From positions 186,001 to 250,000 of the forward strand of contig NZ_WOFH01000012.1 of assembly GCF_009733595.1 (NCBI RefSeq): DNA of 64,000 nucleotides, given 5' to 3'. The stretch is from Actinomadura litoris (GTDB lineage Bacteria > Actinomycetota > Actinomycetes > Streptosporangiales > Streptosporangiaceae). The translations under genes and the position numbers were made by a program. Below are positions 8,450 to 17,347 of the stretch, one piece after another. The stretch's first letter is position 1. The number at the start of each line of letters is the position of its first letter. The notes beneath the pieces are model-generated. The model did no database searches and was not told the DNA's origin. It worked only from the letters and a program-made list of their open reading frames with translations.

Positions 8450-9066
8450 GGCGCCGCCCCGAGCGCCTCGTCGACCACCCCGCACAGCACGTGGATCGCG
8501 GCGAGGTGGATCTCCTGGACGGTCGAGGTCGCGCCCGCCCGGACGGTGACCACGCCGTCGCACGCCCGCGCGAGCGGGTTCGGCCCCGGCCCGGTGATCG
8601 CCCAGGCGGACATCCCGAGCCGCCGCGCCCGGTGCGCCGCCGCGATCACGTTGGGGCTGCGCCCGCTGGTGGACAGGCAGATCAGCACGTCCCCGGGGCG
8701 GCCGTGCGCCTGCACCTGCCGCTCGAACACCGTGACCGGGCCGTAGTCGTTGGCGATGGCGGTGACCGAGGAGGTGTCGGCGTGCAGCGCGATCGCCGAC
8801 AGCGGCGGCCGGCCGGTCTCGAAGCGGCCGACGAGTTCGGCGGTCAGATGCTGGGCCTCGGCGGCGCTGCCGCCGTTGCCGCAGGCCAGCAGCCGTCCGC
8901 CGGAGCGCAGCACCCCGGCCAGCCGGTGGCCCCAGCCCTCGATCGTGGGGATCTGCTCGCGGAACCGCAGCGCGGCCTCGGCGAGCGCCTCCAGCCGCCG
9001 GTCGTGCCCGGCGGACGCCTCGGCCCTCGCGTCCGCCCCCGGCGTGTTCGTGCGCGTCGTCGTCAT
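8446..9066 (-). CDS. gmhA: Sedoheptulose-7-phosphate isomerase
   Basis: 206 residues of one SIS domain. CGNGGSAAEAQH, the LSTSGRSPNV phosphate-binding loop and the C-terminal QEIHLAAIHVLC helix with its His are the GmhA signature. The enzyme converts sedoheptulose 7-phosphate to D-glycero-D-manno-heptose 7-phosphate, the first step toward ADP-heptose. It starts at an ATG that overlaps the preceding GT4 stop by four bases and is followed by hldE, again with a four-base overlap, so the two steps are encoded back to back. Confidence 0.93.
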   Translation of the reverse strand: MTTTRTNTPGADARAEASAGHDRRLEALAEAALRFREQIPTIEGWGHRLAGVLRSGGRLLACGNGGSAAEAQHLTAELVGRFETGRPPLSAIALHADTSSVTAIANDYGPVTVFERQVQAHGRPGDVLICLSTSGRSPNVIAAAHRARRLGMSAWAITGPGPNPLARACDGVVTVRAGATSTVQEIHLAAIHVLCGVVDEALGAAP

Positions 9067-10292
9067 GCCGCCACCCCGCTCAGCGCGGCGGCGTGCTCGT
9101 AGGCGGCGAGCGTGCCGGCGGCGACACGCGTCCAGGAGTAGCGTTCGCGGGCCCGGTCGCGGCCCGCGAACCCCAGCGCGGCGCGCCGCACCGGCTCGTC
9201 CAGCAGCGTCCGGATCGCCCCGGCCGCCTCCGCCGGGTCGCGGGGCCGGACGAGCAGGCCGGTGCCGCCGTCCACGACCGTGTCGAGGTGCCCGCCGACG
9301 GCGGTCGCCACGACCGGGACGCCGCAGGCCATCGCCTCCAGCGGCACCATGCCGAACGGCTCGTACCAGGGCAGCGTGACGACGACGCTCGCCGAGCGCA
9401 GCAGCGGCGGCACCTCCGCGCGGCCGAGCCGGCCGAGGAACTCCACCCGGTCGGCGACGCCCGCCTCGCGCGCGACGCCCCGCAGCCTGGCCACCTCGGG
9501 GTCGGCGTCCAGGCCGCCGCGCGGCGGCCCGCCCGCGACCGTCAGCGCGGCGCCGGGAAGGGACGCCAGGGCGCGGATCGCGGTGTCGACGCCCTTGCGC
9601 TCGACGAGCCGCGACAGCACCACCAGCCGGTGCCGGTCGCCGCCGCCGCTGCCGCCGCCTGGCGTGAGCAGGTCCAGGTCGACCCCGCACGGCACCACCC
9701 GGACGTGCTCGCGCGGGACGCCCATGGCGGCCAGTTCGGCGACCTCGTCGGAGCAGGTGGCGATCACGGCGTCGGCGGCGCGGCCGAGCATGCGCTCCAG
9801 CCGCAGGCGCGCGGCGGGGCTGGAGTCCGCGCCGCCCTGGTGGCGGCGCTTGACGGTGCCGAGCGCGTGGAAGGTCTGCACCACCGGCACGCGCCGCGCC
9901 CCGGACGCCCGCGCCGCCTGGAGCGCGGCGAGCCCGCTCATCCAGAAGTGGGCGTGCGCGATGTCGGGCGGATCCGCCGCCCAGCGCCGCTCCAGGCACG
10001 TCCCGAAGTCGTGCATCCAGGGCAGCAGGCCGTCCTTGGGGACGGGTTCGGCCGGGCCCGCCGGGACGTGCTCCACGGTCACGCCGGGCCCGAACGGGAC
10101 GCGGCGGGGCTGGTCCGGCGCGTCCCGCCGCGTGTAGACGGTGACCTGGTGGCCCTGGCGGCCCAGCTCTCCCGCCAGCTCCGCGACGAACACGTTCTGC
10201 CCGCCGCCGTCCGCCCCGCCGAGCCCCCGCGCCGCCGGCTCGGGGCGGGCGGCCAGCGGGCTGGCGTGCTCGGAGATCATGGCTATCCTCAT
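9063..10292 (-). CDS. Glycosyltransferase family 4
   Basis: 409 residues. The N-terminal half opens with MRIAMISEHASP and a glycine-rich GGADGGGQNVFVAELA loop; the C-terminal half has the GT4 E-x7-E-type donor site (PWYEPFGMVPLEAMACGVPVV) and VVATAVGGH. Both are typical of retaining GT-B enzymes such as sucrose-synthase-like or MshA-like transferases. The acceptor and donor cannot be read from sequence. It sits in the middle of the glycan operon with four-base overlaps on both sides. Confidence 0.9.
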   Translation of the reverse strand: MRIAMISEHASPLAARPEPAARGLGGADGGGQNVFVAELAGELGRQGHQVTVYTRRDAPDQPRRVPFGPGVTVEHVPAGPAEPVPKDGLLPWMHDFGTCLERRWAADPPDIAHAHFWMSGLAALQAARASGARRVPVVQTFHALGTVKRRHQGGADSSPAARLRLERMLGRAADAVIATCSDEVAELAAMGVPREHVRVVPCGVDLDLLTPGGGSGGGDRHRLVVLSRLVERKGVDTAIRALASLPGAALTVAGGPPRGGLDADPEVARLRGVAREAGVADRVEFLGRLGRAEVPPLLRSASVVVTLPWYEPFGMVPLEAMACGVPVVATAVGGHLDTVVDGGTGLLVRPRDPAEAAGAIRTLLDEPVRRAALGFAGRDRARERYSWTRVAAGTLAAYEHAAALSGVAA

Positions 10293-11284
10293 CGCGTTGC
10301 CTCCTGGAGAGTGCGCCGCCAGTCGCGCAGGAAGCGCGGCAGGCCGTACCGGTCGACGGCGTGCGCCCGCGCCTCCTTGCCCATCTGGCGGGCGCGCGGC
10401 GGGTCGGCGGCCAGGGCCCGCGCCGCCTCCGCCAGCGCGGCGACGCGGGTGGACAGCACCCCGGCCTCGGGCGGTACCGCCTCGACCGCCTCGGTGGTGG
10501 CGAGCGCCACCACCGGCAGGCCGAGCATCATGGCCTCGATCAGCGCGAGGCCGAGCGAGGTCCACCGGTAGGGGTGGACGTAGACGCGGCGGCGGGCGAG
10601 CTCCTCGTGCATCCGCGCCTGCGGCAGGTCCTCGAACGTCCAGAGCGACTCCGGCGCGATGCCGAGCCGTCCGGGCGCGCCGGTGACGTTCATGCCGAAC
10701 AGGTCGAGCGGCAGCGCGGCGGCCAGCCCCGCGAGCAGGTCGGTGCCGCAGACGCGCCCCCGCCGCAGCGGGTCGTTGATGACCACGCCGCCGCGCGGCA
10801 TGTCGCCGGTGTAGCGGTGGCCGGGGTCGGCGATCCCGTGCTCGATGACGCGGGTCGGGGCCCGGCCGCAGTTCCAGAACACCTGGTTGAAATGGGTGAC
10901 GTGGACGACCGTGATGTCGGAGCGGTCGTGCAGGAAGTGCCGGCTGTCGGGCACGACCTCCTCGGGCAGGCCCACGTCGGACGGGGTCCGGCGGGGGGTG
11001 TCGTGCTCGACGTAGGCGGCGGGGACGTCGCGTCCGGGGCGGCGCCCGAGCCATTCCTCGGCCAGCCGCAGCTCGCGCGGCCGCTGGAGGACGACGACGT
11101 CGACGTCCTCGGCGCGGAGCCGCTCCGGCGTCACCTCGATCGCGCGGTCCGGCCAGTGGAAGGTGTCGGGGCGCCCCCTGCCGTCCGGTCCCCGGCCGGG
11201 GACGGCGGGGACGAGCGTGGTGTGCGGCCCGTGGACGAACGACGTCGCCCACGACCCGTGGACATGCCACATCAGCACCCTCAC
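10289..11284 (-). CDS. Glycosyltransferase (GT-B fold, GT4-like)
   Basis: 331 residues from a GTG at 11284 that overlaps the upstream GT9 stop (GTGA). The N-terminal half is divergent but carries WHVHGSW and VEHDTPRRTP; the C-terminal half has HPYRWTSLGLALIEAMMLG, which matches the acidic donor-binding segment of GT4-like enzymes. It is shorter than the neighbouring GT4 and could not be placed in a named subfamily. Position between two other transferases argues for a consecutive step in building one oligosaccharide. Confidence 0.8.
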   Translation of the reverse strand: MRVLMWHVHGSWATSFVHGPHTTLVPAVPGRGPDGRGRPDTFHWPDRAIEVTPERLRAEDVDVVVLQRPRELRLAEEWLGRRPGRDVPAAYVEHDTPRRTPSDVGLPEEVVPDSRHFLHDRSDITVVHVTHFNQVFWNCGRAPTRVIEHGIADPGHRYTGDMPRGGVVINDPLRRGRVCGTDLLAGLAAALPLDLFGMNVTGAPGRLGIAPESLWTFEDLPQARMHEELARRRVYVHPYRWTSLGLALIEAMMLGLPVVALATTEAVEAVPPEAGVLSTRVAALAEAARALAADPPRARQMGKEARAHAVDRYGLPRFLRDWRRTLQEATR

Positions 11285-12285
11285 CGCGCGTCCACCTCCC
11301 CGGCGACGGACTCGACGGCCGCCGCGACCTCGCCCGCCTCCACGCCCGCGAGGCACGGGTGGCCTTTTACGGGGCACACGCGGGCGCGGCTGTCCCGGCA
11401 CGGTGCCGCCTGCTCGCCGAGCAGCGCCACCGGGACGCCGAACGGCGCCCAGCGCGCCGCCGGGACGGTCGGCGCGAACAGCGACACGACCGGGGTGCCC
11501 ACGGCCGCCGCGAGGTGCGCGGGCCCGGTGTTGCCCGCCACGGCGGCGCGCGCGCCCGCCAGCACCGCCGCCAGCTCCGGCAGCGTGGTGCGGCCGCCGA
11601 GGTCGAGGCCGTCCTCCCCGGCGATGAGCGCGGTCAGCTCCTTCTCGTCGCCGTGGCCGGTGACGACCACCCGGTTCCCGGCCGCGGCCAGCAGCCGCAC
11701 CGCCTCGGCGCAGTTCTCCGGCGGCCAGGCGCGCGCCGGGACCGACGTCCCGGGGTGCACCACGACGTATCCGGGGCCGCCGGTGAGGTGGTCGGTGCGC
11801 GGCAGCGGCTCGCGGACCCGCAGCCGGGTGTCGGCCGGGGCCGGGAACCCGGCGTCGGCGGCGAGGGCGAGCATCCGCAGCGGCTCGGGGACGTCGGTGT
11901 CGGGCCGGTGCCGCAGGTCGAGCAGCGACCCCGGGTAGTCCTCGCTGATGCCGCCGATCCAGGGCGTCCCGGCGAGCCGCAGCAGCAGCGCCAGCGGCAG
12001 CGGCGACTGGTGGAACGAGGTCAGGATCAGCGCCCGGTCGAACCCGCGCAGCTCGCGAATGACCCGGTCGATGTCGGCGGGGTCAACGGCGACGTGGTCG
12101 GGGTCGATCCACGGGGCGCACCACTCGACGACGCGGTCGACGCCCGGCAGCAGGTCGGCGGCGGCGCGTCCGCGCGGCCCGCACAGCAGCACGACCTCGT
12201 CGGCGCGGGCGGCCACCGCGCGCACGGCGGGCCCCGCGAGCAGCACGTCGCCGACGTTGTCCTGGCGTGCGAGAAGGACCCTCAT
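11281..12285 (-). CDS. Glycosyltransferase family 9 (heptosyltransferase-like)
   Basis: 334 residues. MRVLLARQDNVGDVLLAGPAV (the opening GD motif), VVVHPGTSVPARAW in the middle, and GNTGPAHLAAAVGTPVV near the C-terminus are standard GT9 features. Second GT9 of the operon, so at least two heptose-type residues, or one heptose and one related sugar, may be added. The C-terminal tail contains four cysteines (around CRDSRARVC and HPC), also seen in actinobacterial GT9 proteins by recall. ATG overlaps the upstream stop by four bases. Confidence 0.88.
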   Translation of the reverse strand: MRVLLARQDNVGDVLLAGPAVRAVAARADEVVLLCGPRGRAAADLLPGVDRVVEWCAPWIDPDHVAVDPADIDRVIRELRGFDRALILTSFHQSPLPLALLLRLAGTPWIGGISEDYPGSLLDLRHRPDTDVPEPLRMLALAADAGFPAPADTRLRVREPLPRTDHLTGGPGYVVVHPGTSVPARAWPPENCAEAVRLLAAAGNRVVVTGHGDEKELTALIAGEDGLDLGGRTTLPELAAVLAGARAAVAGNTGPAHLAAAVGTPVVSLFAPTVPAARWAPFGVPVALLGEQAAPCRDSRARVCPVKGHPCLAGVEAGEVAAAVESVAGEVDAR

Positions 12286-13835
12286 CGGCGCCGCCTTCCG
12301 ACGACGGCGGGCCGCCCGCCGAGGAGCAGGTCGACGGCGGCCTCCAGTGTCGGCGCCGTCTCCGCCGCCCGCGCGATCTCCGCCGGCCGGGTCCGCCCGG
12401 TGGGGACGAGGATGCCGCGCGCCCCCGCCGCCGCGGCGGCCTCGACGTCGCCGCCGATGTCGCCGATGACGGCGCAGTCGGACGGCAGCGCCCCGAGCCG
12501 CTCGGCGGCCCGCTCGATCATCCCCGGGCGCGGCTTGCGGCACCCGCACGCGTCGGCGCCGTCGTGCGGGCAGAGCTCCCACACGTCGAAGCGGCCGAGG
12601 AGCTCCTCGACGCGGGCGTTGACGCGCCGCACGTCCCCGGCGGTGACGCGGCCCTTGGCGATTCCCGACTGGTTGGACACGACGCCGATCCGCACGCCGT
12701 GCCGCCGGAGCCGGTCGAGGGCGCGCCGGGCGCCCGGCATGGGCTCGACGCGCGCCGGGTCGCCGTTGTAGGGGACGTCCCTGATCAGCGTGTCGTCGCG
12801 GTCGAACAGCACCACGCGCGGCCCGCCCCGGGCCCGGGCCCGGGCCCGCCGGTGGACGGCCAGCCCCCGCGCCCGGTGCCGGATCGCCGCGGGCGGGATG
12901 GCGGCGCTGGTGACCAGCATCTTCGCCGTCTCCCCGGGCGTCCGCGGGCCCGGCCGGATGCGCTCGTAGGCGAACCGCGCGGTCAGCGCCGTCCAGGTGC
13001 CTCCGGCGGCGAGGAGGAAGAGGGCCGCGCCGCGTCCGCCGCGTCCCCCGCGCAGCGCCGCGGGCGCGGCGGCCAGCGCGAGCAGCCCGGCCGCCGTGGT
13101 CGCGGCGTGGCGGCGGAGCAGCCCCCGGCCCTCGCCCGCCCGCTCGCGCCAGCCCGGCCCGTGCACGCGCCGCATGAGCACGTCGTCGGCGTTCCCGGCC
13201 TGCGCCCGCACCGACGCCCAGAACCCCGCCGGGCGCACCGGGTGCCGCAGCCGCCGGTCGCCCGCGACGAGGCCGTGCCCGGCGTCCAGCACGCGGAGCG
13301 CGAGGTCGGCGTCCTCGCGGTAGGCGCGGCGGAACCGCTCGTCGAAGCCGCCGAGCGCGGCGAGCACGCCGCGCCGGTAGGCCATGTCGGCGGTGATCCA
13401 GTCGGCGCCCGCGAGCGCGGCGGTGCAGCGCTCCCAGTCCGTCGGCCGCCGGTCCTCCGGCAGCGGGACGGTCAGCCGCCCCTGCGACCCGGCGACCCGC
13501 GGCGGCAGCCCGGCGAGGTCGGCGGCCAGCCTGGCGGGCCACGCCGGCTCGGGCACCACGTCGTCGTCCAGGAAGGCGACCCACTCGGTCGTGGCCGCGC
13601 GCCAGCCGGCGTTGCGCGCGGCGGCGGGCCCCCGGCCCCCGGAGCGGATCACCCGGACCCCGTGCCCGGCCGACGGCGGCAGCGGCAGCGGCGCGCCCGG
13701 CCCGGGACGGTCGTCCACCACGATGATCTCGTGCGGCGCCGGTCCCGGCCCGTGCTCCAGCGCCGTGAGCAGCGCGTCCAGGGTGACGCGCAGGCTCGCC
13801 CTGCCGATCGTGGGGATCACCACGGTGCAGCTCAT
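12282..13835 (-). CDS. Fusion of family 2 glycosyltransferase and HAD-IIIA heptose-bisphosphate phosphatase (GmhB-like)
   Basis: 517 residues with two enzymes in one chain. Residues 1-210 form a GT2 domain (VVIPTIGR at the N-terminus, acidic FLDDD ending at D92, and a YREDADLALR acidic motif near 172). A hydrophobic stretch lies at about 246-290. From about 340 comes a HAD phosphatase: DRDD at 345-348, SNQSG near 387, the zinc-type cysteine loop C422-H424-C430-C432, KPRPGM at 434-439 and GDIGGD at 458-463. That set is specific for GmhB (D,D-heptose 1,7-bisphosphate phosphatase). The fusion links heptose synthesis to a transferase. Confidence 0.88.
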   Translation of the reverse strand: MSCTVVIPTIGRASLRVTLDALLTALEHGPGPAPHEIIVVDDRPGPGAPLPLPPSAGHGVRVIRSGGRGPAAARNAGWRAATTEWVAFLDDDVVPEPAWPARLAADLAGLPPRVAGSQGRLTVPLPEDRRPTDWERCTAALAGADWITADMAYRRGVLAALGGFDERFRRAYREDADLALRVLDAGHGLVAGDRRLRHPVRPAGFWASVRAQAGNADDVLMRRVHGPGWRERAGEGRGLLRRHAATTAAGLLALAAAPAALRGGRGGRGAALFLLAAGGTWTALTARFAYERIRPGPRTPGETAKMLVTSAAIPPAAIRHRARGLAVHRRARARARGGPRVVLFDRDDTLIRDVPYNGDPARVEPMPGARRALDRLRRHGVRIGVVSNQSGIAKGRVTAGDVRRVNARVEELLGRFDVWELCPHDGADACGCRKPRPGMIERAAERLGALPSDCAVIGDIGGDVEAAAAAGARGILVPTGRTRPAEIARAAETAPTLEAAVDLLLGGRPAVVGRRRR

Positions 13836-15472
13836 CGGGCGTGCACCTCCCGGCGGCGCACCACGTACGGCCCGATGGCGAGCAGGTCGACGGGCGCGGA
13901 GCCGAAGCACTCCAGCGCGTCGCGCGGGTCGTCCGCCATCGGACGCCCGGCGGTGTTCAGGCTGGTGTTGACCAGGACGGGCAGCCCCGTGCGCTCGCGG
14001 AACTCCGCCAGCAGCCGGGCCACGAGCGGCTCGTCCGCGGCGGCGACCGTCTGCACGCGGGCGGTGCCGTCCACGTGCACGACGGCGGGGATCCGCTCCC
14101 GCCACCCCGGCCTCACGCGGTGCACGAACAGCATGTACGGGCTCGGCAGCGGGCCGTCGAAGACCTCGGCGGCGTGGTCGAGGGCGACCATCGGCGCGAT
14201 GGGACGGAACTGCTCGCGCCCCTTCACGTCGTTGAGCCGCTCGATGTTGCCGGCGTGTCCGGGATGGGCGAGCAGCGAGCGGTGCCCCAGCGCGCGCGGG
14301 CCGAACTCCGACCGGCCCTGGAACCACGCCACGATCTCGTCGCGCGCGAGCGCGTCGGCGACCGCCGCGGCCAGGTCGCGCGGCCGCTCGTAGGGGATCC
14401 TGGCGGTGTCGAGCCGCGCGGCGATCTCGTGGTCGTCCCACCGTCGGCCGAGGTCCGCCCCCGGCATGGCCGCCGGGGGGTCGCCGCCGTCCCGGGCCAC
14501 GTGCAGCGCGGCGCCCAGCGCCGTCCCGGCGTCGCCCGCCGCGGGCTGCGCCCAGATATCGGCGTACGGCCCCGCCTCGGCCAGCCGGGAGTTCGCGACG
14601 CAGTTCAGGGCCACGCCCCCGGCGAGCATCAGCCGCCGGGAGCCGGTGCGGCCGTGCAGCCAGGCCGCGAGGTCGAGCAGCACCTCTTCGAGCCGCGCCT
14701 GGACGCCGGCGGCGAGGTCGGCGTGGTCGCGGGTCCATTCGCCGTCCGGCGCGCGGGCCTTGGTGAGCGAGCCCCAGTCGATCGGGGCGACGGTGAATCC
14801 GCCGTCCCCGGTGGCGGTGACGTGCTCGCGCAACTCGTCCAGAAAACGCGGTTCCCCATAAGAGGCGAGCGCCATGACCTTGTACTCGTCACTGGAGCGC
14901 AAGAAGCCCAAATGTTCGGTGAGATCCTCGTACATCAGCCCCAGGGAGTGGGGAAGGCGCTGCGCATGCAGCGTCGTCAGGACGCCGTCCTCGTACGTCC
15001 CGGCCAGATGCGAATGGGACTCGCCCCGGCCGTCCAGAACCAGGACGTCGCCGTCCCCGGGCGCGGGCGCCGCGAGCCCCGCCGACGCGGCGTGCGCGAC
15101 ATGGTGCGGGACGAACCGGACGATGCCCGGGTCGAGCCCCGGCAGCGCCGTCGCCAGAAAGTTCGGCGCGCGGCGCGCGTACAGCGTCCGCAACCCCTCC
15201 CACTGCGCGTCGTGGCCGTCGGGCCCGGTCTCGACCAGGGACGGGTCGTAGGAGTAGGCGACGGCGTCGAGGTCGCCGGGCTCCAGCCCGGCCTCCTCCA
15301 GACACCACCGCGCCGCCTTCTCCGGAAGCTCCCAGCCCGCGAAGGGCACCGGTCGCTTCCCGTGCTTGCGGCGGCTGAAGCGCTCCTCCTCCGCCGCCGC
15401 GACGACGGCCCCGTCGATCACGAGGGCGGCGGCCGGGTCGTGGAAGATCGCATTGATTCCGAGCACGCGCAT
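13832..15472 (-). CDS. Carbamoyltransferase, NodU/TobZ family
   Basis: 546 residues, close to the usual 550-600 for the family. The N-terminal part has MRVLGINAIFHDPAAAL and AAEEERFSRRKHGK, then PHHVAHAASAG with the metal-binding histidines, and GGVALNCVANSRL; the C-terminal YrdC-like domain has SEFGPRALGHRS and VLVNTSLN. These enzymes use carbamoyl phosphate and ATP to carbamoylate hydroxyls of sugars or antibiotics. As first gene of the operon it suggests that the sugar product is O-carbamoylated. An internal hydrophilic start 19 codons upstream in the same frame is possible but lacks a clear ribosome site. Confidence 0.9.
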   Translation of the reverse strand: MRVLGINAIFHDPAAALVIDGAVVAAAEEERFSRRKHGKRPVPFAGWELPEKAARWCLEEAGLEPGDLDAVAYSYDPSLVETGPDGHDAQWEGLRTLYARRAPNFLATALPGLDPGIVRFVPHHVAHAASAGLAAPAPGDGDVLVLDGRGESHSHLAGTYEDGVLTTLHAQRLPHSLGLMYEDLTEHLGFLRSSDEYKVMALASYGEPRFLDELREHVTATGDGGFTVAPIDWGSLTKARAPDGEWTRDHADLAAGVQARLEEVLLDLAAWLHGRTGSRRLMLAGGVALNCVANSRLAEAGPYADIWAQPAAGDAGTALGAALHVARDGGDPPAAMPGADLGRRWDDHEIAARLDTARIPYERPRDLAAAVADALARDEIVAWFQGRSEFGPRALGHRSLLAHPGHAGNIERLNDVKGREQFRPIAPMVALDHAAEVFDGPLPSPYMLFVHRVRPGWRERIPAVVHVDGTARVQTVAAADEPLVARLLAEFRERTGLPVLVNTSLNTAGRPMADDPRDALECFGSAPVDLLAIGPYVVRRREVHAR

Positions 15473-15941
15473 GAGAGCCCCATCTCGGCTCAGCGTTCGG
15501 TGGCGGGGCGCTGCCCTCGTCGCGGGCACCGGCCTCCGGGCGGTCTCACTGGACCTGCAAATCCCCTATAGGTGATTTCGGACATAGCCGAGAAGCAGGG
15601 GACTAAACCAACAAGAGGATTAAATAGCGCCAGGTAGGCCGCATGATCCGCGCGGATCCTCAACGCCCGTCCCCGGTCGGCGCTGCTCGCCGCCCGGGTC
15701 CTCGTCGGCGAGGAGGAGCGCCTCGCGCTCGACCTCGCCGCCCACAAGTGGGGCCACGCCTACGTGCCGGAGCCGGTCGTCCACCACCGTCCGTCGAGGG
15801 CGGGCCGCGCCCAGGCGGCAGGCCCGCGACCGGCTGCTGACCGCGCGGCTGCGGCACCCCCTCCCGGTGTCGCGCGCACCGCCGCGACGGCCGCGCGGGC
15901 CGCGCCGACGCGGCCCGCGCTCGTGCTCGCCCGCCCCTCCG
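15473..15941. other. Intergenic region upstream of the glycan operon
   Basis: 469 bases between the carbamoyltransferase start and the chaB stop. The first ~180 bases, which are A/T-richer around 15555-15640, should hold the operon promoter; I could not pick convincing -35/-10 boxes. The remainder is the glycosyltransferase remnant described separately. Confidence 0.5.
15670..15905 (+). pseudogene. Remnant of a family 2 glycosyltransferase
   Basis: In frame 2 the segment reads RVLVGEEERLALDLAA and then AYVPEPVVHHRPS, which strongly resembles the acidic-motif and C-terminal region of actinobacterial GT2 proteins. After about 15790 the similarity continues in frame 3 as ARDRLLTARLRHPLPV, so a frameshift is present, and no N-terminal half or start is left. 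It lies on the opposite strand just upstream of the glycan operon and is probably a decayed member of the same locus. Confidence 0.5.
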
Positions 15942-16367
15942 TCAGGATCTCGCTCTGGCGGAGCCGCGGTCGTTGGCCTTCCCGATCGCCTTGACCAGCT
16001 CGCGCTTGGACATCCTCGACCGGCCGGGGACGTGCAGCCGCTTGGCGACGTTGTAGAGGTGCTCCTTCGAGGCGTTGGCGTCCACCCCGCCCGCGGTCCT
16101 GCGCCGCGTGCTCCGGCCCCCCTCGGCCTGCCTGTCGGAGGGCCCCCGGGCACCGCCGGCCTTCGGCTCCCAGTGGTCGCCGATCTTCTCGTGGGTGTGC
16201 TTGAGGGCCGCGTAGGCGACGCGATGGGCCCGCTGCCCCTCCCCGTACTCCTCGACCGCCGAGTCGTGCGCCTTCGCGAAGGTCCGCTGCGCCTTGGCGT
16301 CCGACCGCCTGATCGTCTCCGGGAGCTCACCCGTCCTTACCTGGCGTCCGCTCGTCATCATCGGCAT
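15942..16367 (-). CDS. ChaB family protein with Rho-N/SAP-like C-terminus
   Basis: 141 residues. Residues 12-70 match the ChaB domain (ELPETIRRSDAKAQRTFAKA, then HDSAVEEYG and AYAALKHTHEKIGDHWEPK). After a basic, low-complexity linker the C-terminus (SKEHLYNVAKRLHVPGRSRM, then SKRELVKAIGKAN) looks like a Rho N-terminal / SAP-type nucleic-acid-binding helix pair. ChaB proteins were named as cation-transport regulators in E. coli, but their real role is uncertain. Monocistronic, minus strand. Confidence 0.85.
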   Translation of the reverse strand: MPMMTSGRQVRTGELPETIRRSDAKAQRTFAKAHDSAVEEYGEGQRAHRVAYAALKHTHEKIGDHWEPKAGGARGPSDRQAEGGRSTRRRTAGGVDANASKEHLYNVAKRLHVPGRSRMSKRELVKAIGKANDRGSARARS

Positions 16368-16483
16368 CGTGCCGCACCTTTCCGCTCGTGGCTGTCCGGC
16401 CGCCGATACCCGCGATCGGACGGAATCCACCCCGCTCGGCGGCCGAAGTCCCTGGTCCCGACGTGACGGGCGGCCTGCGGGGG

Positions 16484-17347
16484 CTACGCCTCCGAAGCGT
16501 CGCGCAGGCGTGCGACGGGGTGCGGCCCGTCGGTGGCGAGGCGGTACTCCTCGCCGAACTTGTCGCGGTGCTCGTCGATGACGCGCTCCTGCGGCGGCCG
16601 CTCGGCGTTGATCTTGTCCTGGTACTCCTCGAACCGGCGGTGCGCCTCCTGGACGTAGCCGGTGCCGAGGGTGGTCCAGTCGATCCGCGTGCCCAGCAGG
16701 TCGCGGACGAGCTGCTTGTTCGGCTCGAACGTGACCGGCTTCGGCAGCTCGGGCGCCAGGACCGACTCGGGGTCGCGGCCGTCGCGGCGGCGCATCAGGT
16801 CGCAGGCGATCCGCAGGTGCTCCAGCTCCATGTTGAGGTGGAGCTCCCAGATGTTCTCGACCCGCGGGTCGGTCTCGGTCTCCATGAACGAGTGGTACAG
16901 GTAGCACTCGTTGTACTCGTGGGTGACCAGGCGCTCCCACCAGGTCTCGCCCGGGTCGACCAGCGACTCGTAGTGCGTGACGTGCTCCTCCTCCACCAGG
17001 CCGATCTCCTGGTAGAGCTGCCGGGCGATCGGCTCCATGTACATCGGGCCGACGTTGAAGTAGAAGTTCATCGTCTGCTGCTCGGCCGACATGATGGTCA
17101 GCGCGTGCAGCTTGGAGATCGGCGCCGCCGCGTCCTTGTCGTAGGGCTCGCGGACGTTGTCGACCGCGTCGCGGTGCCGCAGGAAGCCGGGCCGTCCCGG
17201 CATCACCTCGGTGAGCTGGTCGACGACCTTCTCGGCCTTGCGGTGCTCGATCGTCTCGTACAGGTTCGCGTACCGGTCCAGGTGGTCGAAGTCAACGACG
17301 CCCGCGACAGGGACTGACCGGCGCCCGTCCCCGGCGTCCGACCTCAC
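16484..17347 (-). CDS. Ferritin-like di-iron fold protein, possibly N-terminally shortened
   Basis: About 287 residues from a GTG at 17347. It is a mostly helical protein with acidic/His motifs typical of ferritin-like metal sites (MSAEQQTMNF, VEEEHVTHYES and MELEHLRIA). I recall no experimentally named family. The frame stays open upstream to 17875, but that part lies antisense to the SnoaL-like gene at 17408 and has shadow-like composition, so the start is set at the last plausible GTG. No good ribosome site precedes it, so the true N-terminus may have been lost by rearrangement with the 17.35-17.40 kb region. Confidence 0.65.
   Translation of the reverse strand: MRSDAGDGRRSVPVAGVVDFDHLDRYANLYETIEHRKAEKVVDQLTEVMPGRPGFLRHRDAVDNVREPYDKDAAAPISKLHALTIMSAEQQTMNFYFNVGPMYMEPIARQLYQEIGLVEEEHVTHYESLVDPGETWWERLVTHEYNECYLYHSFMETETDPRVENIWELHLNMELEHLRIACDLMRRRDGRDPESVLAPELPKPVTFEPNKQLVRDLLGTRIDWTTLGTGYVQEAHRRFEEYQDKINAERPPQERVIDEHRDKFGEEYRLATDGPHPVARLRDASEA

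Noticed and set aside
4458-15472. Known heptose antibiotic cluster (septacidin or hygromycin B type)
   Set aside because: The heptose genes fit, but the adenine/aminocyclitol and peptide-tailoring genes expected for those compounds are absent; a surface or unknown glycan is more likely.
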